Positions 1-12,562 are shown, numbered from the stretch's first letter. The stretch: DNA of 64,000 bases from Triglochin maritima (GCA_963682175.1 OY821789.1:4402001-4466000); one strand, 5' to 3'. Made by a program: numbers and translations. Notes: generated from the letters alone by a model not told the origin.

Positions 1-480
1 CATCCTGAGCTATGTTTGCAACTATCATGCTTAAAATGTAACAATTTAAATATAATTGCATGAATTGTAACTTAAATGCAACAATCTATGTCTAATTTGC
101 ACAAATCTTGTATTTTTCGTCTTGCAATTTTTTGTTGTCAAATATGTTGTTTCAACAAACGATTTTTCCTTTCATTTTGGATTCAAATCCAAGAGCCAAT
201 ATTAGGCAATCTTATATAATCCCAAATGAAGGTAATCTCATCGAAAAGTTCACTTCTAAGAACTTATTTCTAAAAATGTTAGTAAATAAACAAATTGACA
301 TTAATTCGATATTTTCTTATGAGTTGAATTAAACTGGTATAACTCATGTAACTTTCTATTATCTTGGCCTCTTGCGGTTGGTACACCATGTTTCCAATGA
401 TTTTAATTGGAGAAGAGGGGAGAATTTATGTCATGTATACACTTGGAATTCGTTTAGATATCGATTCTTGTTATGCATAA
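1..480. other. AT-rich flank, no gene seen
   Basis: AT-rich sequence with no reading frame resembling a known protein, no RNA gene and no clear repeat. It is the distal upstream flank of the PEPC gene. Confidence 0.5.
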
Positions 481-485
481 CTCAA

Positions 486-683
486 ATTATATTTTCAACA
501 AAGTGAAGTATGTTTATGTGATAACACGATGAATATAAAAACAAACAAACAATGATATCCAAGTACGAGCAACTGAAATTAAACATTATATTTTCAACAA
601 AGTGAAGTATGTTTATGTGATAATACAATGAATATAAAAACAAACAAACAATGATATCCGAGTACGAGCAAATGAAATTAAAC
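486..683. repeat. 99-bp tandem duplication upstream of PEPC
   Basis: Two adjacent copies (486-584 and 585-683) differ at only a few positions. Each begins ATTATATTTTCAACAAAG and ends near GAAATTAAAC. The pair ends about 260 bp before the PEPC TATA box, so it duplicates part of the promoter. The high identity suggests a recent event. Confidence 0.9.
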
Positions 684-940
684 AGGACGACAACAGTACC
701 AAGTTTACCAAACATGCAAAATAAAGTAAAAAACAAAACCTCCCAAAATAAAGGACTCGTACGCAAAAATCCCCTACTCCAGAACGCCACTTCCTACATT
801 CCGGAAAGTCTTCCACAAACCCCGAAAAACTAAAATTCCTGGGGACCAATAGAATCGCGCGAGTATATCCGAATCCAGGGTAATTTGCAATTCCACCCCT
901 ACCAAAACCCCAAAACCCTCTCTCCTTTCCATCTCTCCCC

Positions 941-946
941 TATAAA
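941..946 (+). promoter_or_regulatory. TATA box of the PEPC gene
   Basis: TATAAA lies in a C-rich stretch 165 bp before the PEPC start codon. A start site near 970-975 would give a 5' leader of about 135 bp with no ATG before the PEPC start. Confidence 0.65.
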
Positions 947-1110
947 CCCCCCCCCACTCACGAGGACCCAAACCACCCATCACTCCCTCTGTCTCTCTTC
1001 CTTCCTTTTATCCCTCACAAAAAGTCGAGAGCGACGTCTAGGGTTTGGATCGGTCTGATTCGGAGCCGATCCCGCGAGTCCCGTGACCGGTCGTGGTTGA
1101 AAAGGGCGAA

Positions 1111-4100
1111 ATGGCGCGGAATGGAGGGAATCTGGAGAAGATGGCGTCGATCGACGCGCAGCTGCGTCTTCTCGCGCCGAAGAAGCTCTCGGAGGACGAC
1201 AAGCTCGTGGAGTACGACGCCATGCTTCTCGATTGCTTCCTCGACGTCCTGCAGGACCTCCACGGCGGAGATGTCAGGGAAACGGTAATGGATCCGATCC
1301 GATCCGATTTGGTTTTTGTTCGGATGCATTGGAGGAGATCGTTTGGTTGTGGTGTTCGTGTTTGGAAACGATAAGAGTAGGAGCGGAAGTGTGATTGGTT
1401 TGTTTTGTGAGGAATGTTGATTTTAAGGAAAAGAGTCGAAGGATGCATTGCTTTCTGGATAGGTATGTGTTAGATTTGTTATGGTTGAGTAGTTGTTTCT
1501 GTTTTTGGTGGTTTTGTTTGAATTTTTTATGTGTTTGTGTGTTTCGGCGATGGGAAGAGTAGGAGTATTATTTGGTCAGGATTGTGGTTGATTTTGAGTT
1601 TCGGAAAAGAGTCGGATGCGTTTATTTTGGACAGATCTTTGATGGAGTTTGACTTTCCGATATGTTCTGTGTTGGGCTGCATGGGAGCAGAGTGGTTGTT
1701 CCTGTTTTTTAGTGATTTTGTTTTGGACGTGTGTTTGTGTGCTTGGGAGAGGATGAAAGTAGAGTAGAAGAGCTCTTTTAGGTTAAGAATGTGGAAAAGA
1801 GTTAAAGGATGCATTTTTCTGAGTGGTTCTTCAATGGAGTTTGACCTTGTGATGGTTTGATTTGAATTTTTTGGGGAGTGTCTGGACATAGGAAGAGATA
1901 GTTGATTTCTGTTAAAGTTTGGTTTACACATCTGGTTTTCGTGAGGAAAAGCGTCAGAAGGTGCATTTTTAGTTGCTAGATCGATGATTTGATTTGACGG
2001 AGATTGGTGGCTGAGGATGGAAACGTAGTTAATACAGATCATTGGATTTTTTTTCTTCCTTTCTTCGCAATCGAGTTGGATGTCTTTGCACGTCTATTTA
2101 GTCTTGACCTATTCTTTTTGATCTGTTTGGATGATGATATCTCTGTTGGGATACTATTCTGTGCCTGTGCTGTTTATCCACCTAATAGTTGCTATAATTT
2201 AAGATCCTCGTATTCGAGTTACTCGGATTTATTTTATAGAGATCTTATAATTTTGGTTCTACATTAAACATTTTGAGATGACTCCTTCGCTCCTGTTATG
2301 TAATGCTATTAGCGTAGTTTTGAAAAAGATCGACGTCTTATGGACAATTGTGCCAAATGTTTTTCTTGTGTTCCTCCATGTCAGGTTCAAGAGTCTTATG
2401 AACTAGCTGCTGAATATGAGAGGACGCAAGACCCTCAAAAGTTGGATGAGCTTGGTGATATGTTGACCAGTTTGGATGCTGGGGATTCAATTGTTGTTGC
2501 CAGTTCTTTCTCTCACATGCTTAACCTTGCCAATCTGGCCGAGGAGGTCCAAATTGCATATCGCAGACGTGTCAAGCTTAAAAAGGGTGACTTTGCTGAT
2601 GAAAATAGTGCAACAACTGAGTCTGACATTGAAGAGACTATAAGGAGGCTTGTCACAGAGCTGAAAAAACCCCCTGAGGAAGTCTTTGAGGCACTGAAGA
2701 ATCAAACAGTTGATCTTGTCTTCACTGCCCATCCAACCCAGTCAGTTCGGAGGTCACTGCTTCAGAAACATGCCAGGTTTGCCTATGACTTTGATTGGTT
2801 TTAATTGCTTTCTGAGACAGTTTTGAAGCATCTACTTTTAGATGATTTTGAATTGATGAAAATAATTCAAAATTTATTATGCTGCGTTCACTCTGTGTGA
2901 CCAATTCCTTCCATGATATTTCTAACCTAATTTCATGTTGAACATATTAAGTGCTTGAATTAGAAATATTTTTTAGTCTATGCCAGCATTGCTTATGAAC
3001 TAATCACCCTCTGTTTATGGCTCTATTTACTTTTTCCTTTAGTGTCAGGATTTGGTCCATTTATATCCTAAATCAGGTGTTCAAATATTTCCTTCTAAAA
3101 TATTCTCTAATGTTCCTGAAAGAATTATGTTTCTGTTGCCTGTGGATCATCTTATTATATATAATTACAGGATGCCTCCAGAGTCTCATTCCGTTCTATA
3201 CATCACTTTCTAGTCCAAAACTTCAAATATTGTTTTAGGATGTGCTATTATCATATGTTTCTTCTCTCATTTGTGACTATAATTACATGGTCGGGCATTG
3301 GCAAATTCTGTAGTTGATCAAGAGAAGGGCTTAAATTTTACCAACAAAGAAGTAGAAAAAGTATTCAAATCTACCAATCAAAAAAAAGGAAAGGAAAAGT
3401 TATTCAAATTTTGTTCTAAAGATGGATTTATTTATTTTTTGGGGATTTTATAGGATAAGAAATTGCTTGACACAACTATCCGCAAAAGACATAACCCGTG
3501 ATGAGAAACAAGAACTTGACGAGGCTCTTCATAGAGAGGTAACCTTCTTTCATCTTTGCATGAACAATGTGCTGACTGAGATCTTAGTCATTTGTTTCAA
3601 CTAAAATTGGCGTTGCCTATGACAGATTCAAGCAGCATTTCGAACTGACGAAATTCGAAGATCTGCTCCCACACCACAAGATGAAATGCGTGCTGGAATG
3701 AGTTACTTCCATGAAACCATATGGAAGGGTGTCCCAAAGTTCCTGCGTAGGATAGACACTGCTTTGAAAAACATTGGTATCAAGGAGCGGGTTCCATATA
3801 ATGCACCTGTTATTCAGTTTTCTTCTTGGATGGGAGGGGATCGTGATGGTACGTTACCTGTTATTCCGGATTTAGTGTTGCTTGATAATAGATGTCAGAT
3901 CGTCAGGGTTTTTGGTTAATATTCTTAAAATTCTTGTATTTTATGCTCCTGAAACTGGTGGGTGGTATGTACCAGCAAGAACTATTAATTAATGGACGCA
4001 TTAAGAATAAAATATGTTATTGTTAAACTGAAGGGCTTGAAAGAGCAATGATTAAATCCAGATGATTGTAAAATTTAAGAAGATATGTGATTGTTATCAG

Positions 4101-7100
4101 TCATAACTCATAAGCCCTAAATTCATGTGATTTGGAAGGAGATAATGGGGGAAAAACTTCTTTTCATTGACCATCTGCTTTGACTGTGTCATAATGTGTA
4201 TTTCTTTCTGTTGTATGGGAACGTTATACAGATAAGGTGTTGTGGCACATTTTCTTTATTCTGACTGAATAAAAGCAAAAACTTGCAATAGTGTTGGTTA
4301 ACTAATTACTAGTCATATTTCTGTAATCTTCTATTTTTACAGTATATGTCAATGTGCTCATATGGCTGTTTCCCTAGTGAACTTGGAACATGAAAATCAC
4401 ATAGTTTTGTAATGGTGGTACACCTTTCTGCAGGAAATCCGAGAGTTACTCCAGAGGTCACAAGGGATGTGTGCTTGTTGGCCAGGATGATGGCAGCGAA
4501 ACTATATTATGCCCAAATAGAGGATCTTATGTTTGAGGTATCGAATTCTCATCGTCTTTGGAGTTAAATTAACATGTCCACGTAACCATGTAGTTTTCCA
4601 TGTATTGGATTGATCCTTGATGTGAATCCATAAGATTGCCGATTGCCATGCACAGCTTATGCTAATCATTTTAATTACATCTTCTGTAGTTGTCAATGTG
4701 GCGCTGCAGTGACGAACTCCGTGTGAGAGCAAATGAACTTCATCAGTCATCAAAAAGAGATGCCAAACATTACATAGGTAATTAAAGCTTTTAAAACTTA
4801 GCCTAGTAGAATTAATTTCCATGCTTTCGTTTTTAATGTCATAAACCATCGATTCTGAAGCTGGCTGACATTTTCTTACTCTTTAATCTATCTTCCTGAA
4901 GAACGAAAAATAATGGGGAATTGTAAAAATATTATAATTTTACATCGAATTTCCTTGCTCATGCATCTTGTATGTTGTGGACTAGTAGTGCATGAGCCAC
5001 CAGCCCACAATGCTCCTCAGTGTTATGCACAATGATTTTTTCAATATACTCAATGCTTGTCATATTTTTTAAACTTTACTCCGGTCACGTTGAAGCCCAC
5101 CGGAGCTCTAAAGAGGCGAAGACCCTTTAGGACATTATCAGAACTATTCAACATCAACAATACCCCAGTGCCTCAAAAAGAAGCTCCCGCCTAGGGGGGG
5201 GGGGGGGGCGTACACGACCCCACCACTCTAAAATAGTGAGGTAGTTTCCAATTGACCAATGTTGCGAAGTGCAACTGACCATCTGCAATTTCACAATAGA
5301 TAATAAATACAGATCGTTTAAATAGTCATTTGATATAGTTCATGATGCTCCAAATGCCAAAATACAACATACCGGAACTATTGAGATTATTAAATATATT
5401 GTAATTCATGTGTTGAATTCCAATGCCACTAGACGTAATTGCACTACAGAAATTAAATTTACGGGAATGTAATTGTATTACATACATTCCATGGAATCCA
5501 ATTACGACGAATCAAGCACGACCTAATGCAATCAGGAAATGTTATAATGATTTTATATGATCTTGTTGCATGATTTAGCATGTCTATTTATGCAACGTCA
5601 CTTGTGATTGAAGAACTACTTGCATTATGACAAACATCATGAAGAACTTACTGAACATCAGTATGCTCTGAAGTACATGACATGAGTTTCGGATGATGAA
5701 TTAGTAATTATGGGAATCCTAAGGCATGAAGCCCCATTTATAAAACTTAACATCTAGAATATTATTTTCTTCGAGGATTTTTTTTATTATCTAGTTTGTT
5801 TGATGAATGTTTTTGCCTGATATTGGTGATATTCATTAATGCTATTATACATTACGCTGTTATTAATGTTCTAATTTGAATTATACTACATGAATCATAT
5901 ATTTTTAAGAAGCAGAAAGAGAGAAAACATTATACTTTCTAAATGTTAGTTCAAAATGTTATTGCGGGCAGTAACATGCACCTTTTCACTTGTATGCAGC
6001 AAAAAACTTCATTTACCTTACCTAAATTTATGTATTTTGAGAGTTAAAACTCATTTACTGCAGTAGTGTTGTCCATTGTTTGACATTTGCTTAGATACTC
6101 ATAGTTCTCATAGTGTTGATTATTATCTTTTGTTTTCATGTATACAGAATTCTGGAAACAGATTCCCCCAAATGAACCTTACCGTGTCATACTTGGTGAA
6201 ATAAGAGATAAATTATACAACACACGTGAATACTCGCGACAGTTATTAGCAGATGGAAAGTCCGACATTCCTGAGCAAGATACCTTTACTGATATTGCGC
6301 AGGTAATATTGTTGAAGCTCTTTTTTTTATGTTACACAGATAATTTAGGCAGATGCATCATATTCATGGTTTAGATGGCTACAGATTACCGATAAAAAAG
6401 GCTACAGATAACCAGCTATTTATATTAATTTATGCATAGTTTATCTCTGTATTCAAGGATCATCTGTATTTTTGGCACCCCAAGTATCATTGTAGCACAG
6501 TGATTCAGGGGCATATTAAGAAAGCCACTGCAATGCTAAATACAAATTTGCTTTGCCATGCAGTTCTTGGAACCTCTAGAGCTGTGTTATAGGTCTCTTT
6601 GCTCCTGTGGTGATAAATCCATTGCTGACGGAAGCCTTCTTGATTTCTTGCGTCAAGTATCAACTTTTGGTCTTTCACTTGTAAGACTGGATATAAGGCA
6701 GGAGTCTGATAGGCATACTGATGTTCTTGATGCTATCACAACTCATCTTGGAATCGGGTCTTACCGTGAATGGCCGGAGGATAAACGTCAAGAGTGGCTG
6801 TTATCTGAACTTAGTGGAAAACGTCCATTAATCAGTCCCGAGCTACCCAAAACTGAAGAAATAGATGATGTTTTAACTACATTCCAGGTCATTGCTGAAC
6901 TGCCTTCTGATAACTTTGGGGCATATATCATATCAATGGCAACATCACCTTCAGATGTGCTAGCTGTTGAGCTCTTGCAGCGTGAATGTCATGTTAAAAA
7001 GCCATTGAGAGTCGTTCCATTATTTGAGAAGCTTGCTGACCTCGATGCAGCCCCTGCAGCTGTTTCACGCCTCTTTTCCATAGATTGGTATATGAACAGA

Positions 7101-9035
7101 ATAAATGGAAAGCAAGAAGTTATGATAGGATACTCTGATTCTGGAAAGGATGCTGGTCGTTTGTCTGCAGCATGGCAGATGTATAAAGCCCAAGAAGAGC
7201 TTGTCAAGGTTGCAAAGGAATATGGAGTGAAATTGACTATGTTTCATGGTCGTGGAGGGACTGTTGGAAGGGGAGGCGGTCCTACTCATCTTGCTATACT
7301 GTCCCAGCCCCCAGACACTATTCATGGCTCACTTCGTGTGACCGTCCAAGGTGAAGTCATTGAACAGTCATTTGGGGAGGAGCATCTGTGCTTCAGGACA
7401 CTTCAACGTTTCACGGCAGCTACTCTTGAACATGGAATGCATTCACCAGTTTCTCCCAAACCAGAATGGCGTGCGTTAATGGATGAGATGGCTATTGTGG
7501 CCACTGAGGAGTACAGATCAATTGTTTTTAAGGAGCCTCGTTTTGTTGAGTATTTCCGCCTCGTAAGTGATTTGCTCTATTTCCCTTTCTCACTGCTTTT
7601 ATGGGCTTATGAGTTCTGATGATGCATGTTTTTTGAAAATTTTGGATTGTGCAAAACAACTTTAGTTTCAAATGCATTAGTTTACGAAAGATAACTGTCA
7701 TAGACTCCCCATCTATCCCACACCGTTGAATTTTTTGTACTTTTTGAGGGGCATCATGTGAAACCTCAACAGTCACGGATACTTTAGAACGAAACATGCA
7801 ACCACATTATTCTTGAAAATTATTATTGTTAATTAGTATTTAGAAGTCTATGCATTTTTTTTATTAGAAGTACCTGAGCTGTTGAAACCAACACCGCGAA
7901 TAACATGCCTGTGCCACAGGTGTTCTCTATTTCTTTCTTCCTAAAGAAAGTAATTGTGGCAAAGTAGTGTTAGATGATCATCAAAGTGATATGAGCTTAA
8001 TTCATCCAACAACAAATCTGTGCCTTAACTAATGATCAAAAAATAAAATAAAGTAAAAAAATTGTGCCTAAATTACTACTTTGACATTGCTCATATGTTT
8101 GGTTTATCCTTCGTATTTGTAGCTTCTAAAGATCAAGTAATTACATGTTTTTAATGACTTATTGATGTTTAGGCCACACCGGAGATGGAATATGGAAGAA
8201 TGAACATCGGTAGTCGACCCTCAAAGAGAAAACCTAGTGGAGGAATCGAATCACTTCGTGCGATCCCATGGATATTCGCATGGACTCAAACACGGTTTCA
8301 TCTTCCTGTCTGGCTTGGTTTTGGTGCTGCATTCAAACATGTTATGAAAAAGGATATTAGAAACATCCACATGCTTCGAGAAATGTACAATGAATGGCCA
8401 TTCTTTAGAGTGACAATCGACCTTATTGAAATGGTTTTTGCCAAGGGTGACCCAGGTATTGCTGCTTTATACGACAAGATGCTTGTTTCTGATGATTTGA
8501 AACCATTTGGGGAGCATCTTAGGGAGAACTATGCAGAAACAAAGAGTCTTTTACTCCAGGTGAAATTTCCATCTCTGCCATTTTTAGATTGTGTTTGTAA
8601 GCCACTACTGGCTTGGATCCAGTGGCTTGGTAGCATATTTCGGTTGGTGTCAAATCCAAAAACATACTTTAATTTTCAAAAAAGAGCACGGAAAATAATG
8701 GGTAATTTTGGATTAAGGTAATTTGCATTCGATTGTTCTAGGTTGCTGGTCACAAAGACTTGCTTGAAGGTGATCCATACTTGAAGCAGAGACTTCGTCT
8801 GCGTGATGCTCATATCACAACGCTCAATGTTAGCCAAGCATGTACTCTGAAGAGGATAAGAGACCCCAATTTCCACGTGACCGTGAGGCCTCATCTCTCT
8901 AAGGAGATAAACACCAGCAAATCTGCTGCTGAACTTGTGAAGCTGAACCCCACAAGTGAATATGCTCCTGGGCTGGAGGACACACTCATTCTGACCATGA
9001 AGGGTATTGCCGCCGGCATGCAAAACACCGGTTAA
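1111..9035 (+). CDS. Phosphoenolpyruvate carboxylase, plant type, C3-like (10 exons)
   Basis: The cytosolic enzyme adds bicarbonate to phosphoenolpyruvate, giving oxaloacetate and phosphate; it replenishes the TCA cycle and supplies malate. Exons: 1111-1284, 2385-2776, 3454-3538, 3626-3848, 4434-4537, 4690-4777, 6148-6302, 6564-7562, 8173-8559, 8742-9035. All junctions are GT-AG and keep frame, giving 966 residues, the normal family length. The N-terminal [11 protein letters not shown] carries the regulatory Ser (residue 13) phosphorylated by PEPC kinase. Catalytic motifs seen are TAHPTQ (His174), [10 protein letters not shown] (596-605) and [13 protein letters not shown] (634-646). The C-terminus is the invariant QNTG, which marks the plant type rather than the bacterial type. 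The residue aligned with the C4-diagnostic Ser (780 in maize) is Ala776, so this is a C3-like isoform. The start is the first ATG after the TATA box. Intron 6 holds a SINE. The gene looks intact. Confidence 0.97.
5149..5374 (-). mobile_element. SINE copy in PEPC intron 6
   Basis: This matches the SINE at 49792-50006 over its length: CAACATCAACA tail, CCCAGTGCCTCA, GCTCCCGCCTA, a GTACxCxACCC motif, TTTCCAATTGACCA and GATGCTCCAAATG. I read it as a minus-strand plant SINE whose 3' tail (TTG/ATG repeats) is at the low-coordinate end. GAACTATT occurs at 5141-5148 and 5375-5382, a possible short target duplication. A run of 15 G interrupts it at 5194-5208. The exact 5' end is uncertain. Confidence 0.6.
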
Positions 9036-9319
9036 ACTCGTGATCCCTTCACAAGCTTTGTACCCTCTATATATACTTTGCGCAATCTGTCGTACAGAAG
9101 TTTTCCTGCAACTGGTATTTGCATAAGTATAGTTCGAGTGTTAAAGCTCGCCAAGTCATACATGGCACTGCCAGAGCTTTGCCTTTTTCATATACTTAAT
9201 AGTTTTTATGCGGTAACTTATATGTATAATAAGGAACCACTTGTCTCGGCCAAATTTTATTTAAATCTTGTTGCCTCTCTTTTTTGACAAGTACTCACGT
9301 CAAGATGATTAACGGGGAT
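9036..9319 (+). other. PEPC 3' untranslated and downstream region
   Basis: Short AT-rich stretch after the PEPC stop and before the foldback-like element. AATAAG at about 9227 could serve as a weak poly(A) signal. No other gene is visible. Confidence 0.4.
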
Positions 9320-9589
9320 TCGGGGGTGAGTGCTACATGGAAATAAGACTAACTTTTTGGTAATCATTTTGAACATTATCTTTCGGTATTGCCGCATATG
9401 CATCTGATGAGCATCTTATTTGCGCAAATGCATCTGGGCCGTTCGTGGACTCCACTCCAGAGAGAGGACGTGAATGAGATGTTAACGACCGTCCGAATCG
9501 GTTCGTGATCCGTTTGGTAGGACGTGTGATTTGGGATTGACTGTAGCCAAATAAATTTTACTAAGACTAATCTAAGACCATGACGAAAC

Positions 9590-9940
9590 CATTACAGTGC
9601 TGGAATCACTATGCATCGAATCACTCTGGATCGACTCTGACATCACTTTGGATCGTCTATGGAATCGCTCTGTATCGACTCTAGAATCGGTCGCTCTGTA
9701 TCGACTCTGGAATTGGTCTAGATCGTCTCTGGAATCGTTCCGGATCGTCTCTGGAATCAGTCTGGATCGTTTCTGGAATCAATCTGGATCAACTCTGGAC
9801 AATCTGGATCGGCTCTGGATCGTCTATGGAATCACTCTGCATCGACTCTGGAATCGTTCTGGATCGTCTCTGGAATCAATCTGGATCGACTCTAGACAAT
9901 CTGGATCGGCTCTGGAATCACTCCGGATCCGCTCTGGAAT
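9590..9940 (+). repeat. Left GGATCG/GGAATC array of the foldback-like element
   Basis: About fifteen degenerate units of the form TCTGGATCGNCTC and TCTGGAATCGNTC follow one another with no unique sequence between them. The long reading frames across this region come from the repeat and are not genes. Confidence 0.85.
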
Positions 9941-10224
9941 CAGTGACTGTAGTCCCACAGACACGTATGAGACCTGGTCGTTCGACCCTGGAATGTGTCT
10001 GGAATGACGTGTCACACGTCAGAGACCACTAGGCAAATACGTGTCCACAAAAGGGGGTTGATCTGGCAATTCCTTCGTAAGTTGAAGCGCAAAGGTTCAC
10101 TTGATCAGAGGGGAACGAGTGTTGAACATCGAGATCAGGACTTACCATCAATACGTGAGAAGACGTATCGCAAATGAATTTGTATGCGAAAAGACTTGTC
10201 CGTATTTGAAAGAGATAAAGTTTC

Positions 10225-10231
10225 TATATAA
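10225..10231 (+). promoter_or_regulatory. TATA box inside the foldback-like element
   Basis: TATATAA stands 55 bp before the ATG at 10286, a suitable position for transcription starting around 10255-10262. Confidence 0.5.
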
Positions 10232-10285
10232 GTCACACAATTGTTTAGAGACAGACATGTTATGAAGCAACAAACGTGAGTCTAG

Positions 10286-10594
10286 ATGAGTAAAGAGTCA
10301 ATACAGAGTAATTCCAGAGGCTATCCTAAGTGTGTAGAAAATGAACATCGCCAACGATGTAAGGAGTTGCAGGCTGTGGAGACGGCCATAATGTTCTGCC
10401 GGTGGAGAATGACGAACTGCATGGTTGACTGGAAGAGAGTCATGCGCACTAGAAACCCGGACACACACAAGACAACCGGTCTAGCCCTTGAAGAACCTTT
10501 CTTAGAATTGAAGGACCTCGAGGAGAAGCGACGACGGTTGGTAGAGGAGTTAATGTCGAATTATCCCCGCCCTTTTGAATTTTCATCTGATTAG
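10286..10594 (+). CDS. Unrecognised 102-residue protein carried by the foldback-like element
   Basis: I do not recognise the family. The frame is flanked by a TATA box at 10225, a short leader, and AATAAA at 10653-10658, so it has the outline of a complete small gene. The predicted protein is basic and mostly hydrophilic. It has four Cys (C16, C25, C37, C45), a Trp/Arg-rich middle (CRWRMTNCMVDWKRVMR) and a charged, probably helical segment LKDLEEKRRRLVEEL near the C-terminus. There is no signal peptide or membrane segment. It lies between the inverted arms, so it is either element-encoded or a captured host exon. Codon use is unremarkable and expression is unproven. It could also be a chance frame. 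Confidence 0.4.
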   Translation: MSKESIQSNSRGYPKCVENEHRQRCKELQAVETAIMFCRWRMTNCMVDWKRVMRTRNPDTHKTTGLALEEPFLELKDLEEKRRRLVEELMSNYPRPFEFSSD

Positions 10595-10799
10595 GACCTG
10601 TAGGAGTTTTGTTGTGGTTGGACGTGTACTTTCCCTTTCAGATTCGGTTCGTAATAAAATTGTGGGCGTCTTTTTAAACTTCGGATGTCTTTCCCTTTGC
10701 TCATTGTTTTTTGGGTTTCATGTTTTTTTGTTAAATTGCAAACTGATTTATGTGAGTCCATACTGGTGGTCTTGAAACGAGACTAAACGTAGAGGTAAT

Positions 10800-11135
10800 C
10801 CAGCGTGATGCCAGAATGAATCCATAAATAAATCCATAGTCATTCCAGACGGAGACCATGGGTAGACGACTGTCGAAATTTAGTCCAGAGTCAATCCAGA
10901 CTCGATCGACAGCTATTCCAGCGTTAATCCAGCGTCATGAATTCATAATGTAACCATACTGATTCGAGAAAGTAGGCCTAATGTACAAGATAGTGGATCG
11001 TGTATTTATCAAACTAAAAAATCTATTTTATAAATGTAATCCCAGCATCGATCCAGAGTGATCCCAGAGTCGATCCAGCATGAATCCAGAGTTATCCCAG
11101 AGTCGTTCCATAAATTCCAAGCATCTATCCAGAGT
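10800..11135 (-). repeat. Internal opposite-strand array units
   Basis: Scattered units such as GAATCCAGAGT, GATCCAGAGTGATCC and GTCGATCCAG occur here, in the orientation of the right arm. They suggest an older or rearranged piece of the array inside the element. Confidence 0.6.
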
Positions 11136-11349
11136 GATCCACTGGTCAGTGTGGTCGCCCTCCAATTTGTGCAAAGTAGGAAAATAGGGATGATTACACG
11201 GGAATTTGGAAAGGATGCGAGTTATGGTTTCTGGACGGTGGGAAAACCCGGGGATTCGGGAAGAGTCGAGTTAGGATTTCCGCAATGTGTGAGAACTCGG
11301 GGATTTGGGAAGGAGGAGAGTTACGTTTATTCATCGTCTTAGATTAGTC

Positions 11350-11690
11350 CGTGGGAGTACAGTCACTGGTTCCAGAGTGGATCCGGAGTGATTCTAGAGC
11401 GGATCCTGAGTGATTCCAGAGCCGATCCAGATTGTCCAGAGTCGATCCAGATTGATTCCGGAGACGATCCAGAACGATTTCAGAGTCGATGCAGAGCGAT
11501 TCCATAGACGATCCAGAGTGATTCCAGAGTCGATCCAGATTGTCCAGAGTCGATCCAGATTGATTCCAGAAACGATCCAGACCGATTCCAGAGACTATCC
11601 GGAACGATTCCAGAGACGATCCAGACCGATTCCAGAGTCGATACAGAGCGATTCATAGACGATCCAGAGTGATTCCAGCACTGTAATGGT
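11350..11690 (-). repeat. Right array of the foldback-like element (inverted copy)
   Basis: Reverse complement of the left array, unit for unit over most of its length, ending at CAGCACTGTAATGGTTTCG, which mirrors the left arm near 9585-9600. Confidence 0.85.
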
Positions 11691-11955
11691 TTCGTCATGG
11701 TCTTAGATTAGTCTTAGTAAAATTTATTTGGCTACATTTAATCCCAAATCACACGTCTTACCAAACGGATCACGAACCGATTCGGACGGCTGTTAACGGC
11801 CCATTCACGTCGTCTCTCTGGAGTGTGGCCCACGAACGACCCAGGTGCATTTGCGCAAATAAGATGTTCACCAGATGCATATGCGACAATATCGAAAAAA
11901 CAGGTGCATATGACCAATTTGGACACTTACAGGTGTACTATAGCAAATTCCCCAA

Positions 11956-12144
11956 ATAAATAAATCGGTCCAACACAACTTTCATCCGACATCTTACATC
12001 CCTGTCAAATCCTCCTCCAACTCACATAATTACAAAACATGCCATTGATTTTGATTTATATTATACTTATCACACACTGACATTATATTAATATGGTATA
12101 TATATAAATTATTATTTTATTTAACTCATATGCACATCTTTATG
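11956..12144. other. Short AT-rich spacer
   Basis: No gene or recognisable repeat seen. Confidence 0.4.
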
Positions 12145-12562
12145 TCAGGCCACCGGTCCCGGGCGTCCGGTTTTCTCTCTCAGCCACGTCAGCTTTTATT
12201 TTCGTCACGTGAGCTCAAATTAACCCCTAAATTTTTCTTAACCACACCGACAAAACAACTCAAACAGACAAACACCCTATATTCTCTCCCCTACACGTTA
12301 TTTCGGGATCAATTCTAGGCAACACAAAAAATGTCAAAAAATTCTAGAAAATATAAACAAATAAAAAACATATTTTCATAATTTTTTATAAAAACGATTT
12401 TAAATAATTTGTAAAACGTTTTCTAAAAGAAAAAAAACTCAATAAACAAAAAAAAGTAACCAATGGTCGGGGGCACGTGCCCCCACCCGCCCAGAATTTC
12501 CAACCGCCCGGGCGGAAATCCGGGTTTTGCCTACGTGGCCGGGTGGTGAACAGATGGCCTGA
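12145..12562. mobile_element. Short non-autonomous inverted-repeat element
   Basis: The ends are TCAGGCCA and TGGCCTGA, with GC-rich caps (CCGGTCCCGGGCG at the left, ACCCGCCC and CCGCCCGGGCGG at the right) around a poly-A-rich body with AAAACGTTTTC. The body contains ATTTCGGGATCAATTCTAGG, a variant of the ATTTCGGGGTCTATCTTGG core of the elements at 14065-15484 and 55800-56575, and it matches 61759-62171 in the opposite orientation. No coding capacity. Target duplication not found. Confidence 0.6.

Larger units (their letters stand above)
9320..11955. mobile_element. Foldback-like / long-TIR DNA transposon
   Basis: Two long inverted arms enclose a 1.4-kb centre. The clear arms are about 9378-9960 and 11350-11910. 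The outer 200 bp are unique-looking (GCATATGCATCTG, TTTGCGCAAATGCA, GAATCGGTTCGTGATCCG) and the inner part is an array of TCTGGATCG/TCTGGAATC units. Weaker similarity extends outward to about 9320 and 11955. I found no convincing target-site duplication, so the superfamily is open: a long-TIR Mutator-like element or a Foldback element. The centre holds a small candidate gene (10286-10594) and more array units at 10800-11130. No transposase is recognisable. Confidence 0.75.

Noticed and set aside
9597..10007. 136-codon frame rich in Leu, Asp, Ser and Trp
   Set aside because: It is a translation of the GGATCG/GGAATC array of the foldback element, with no independent gene features.
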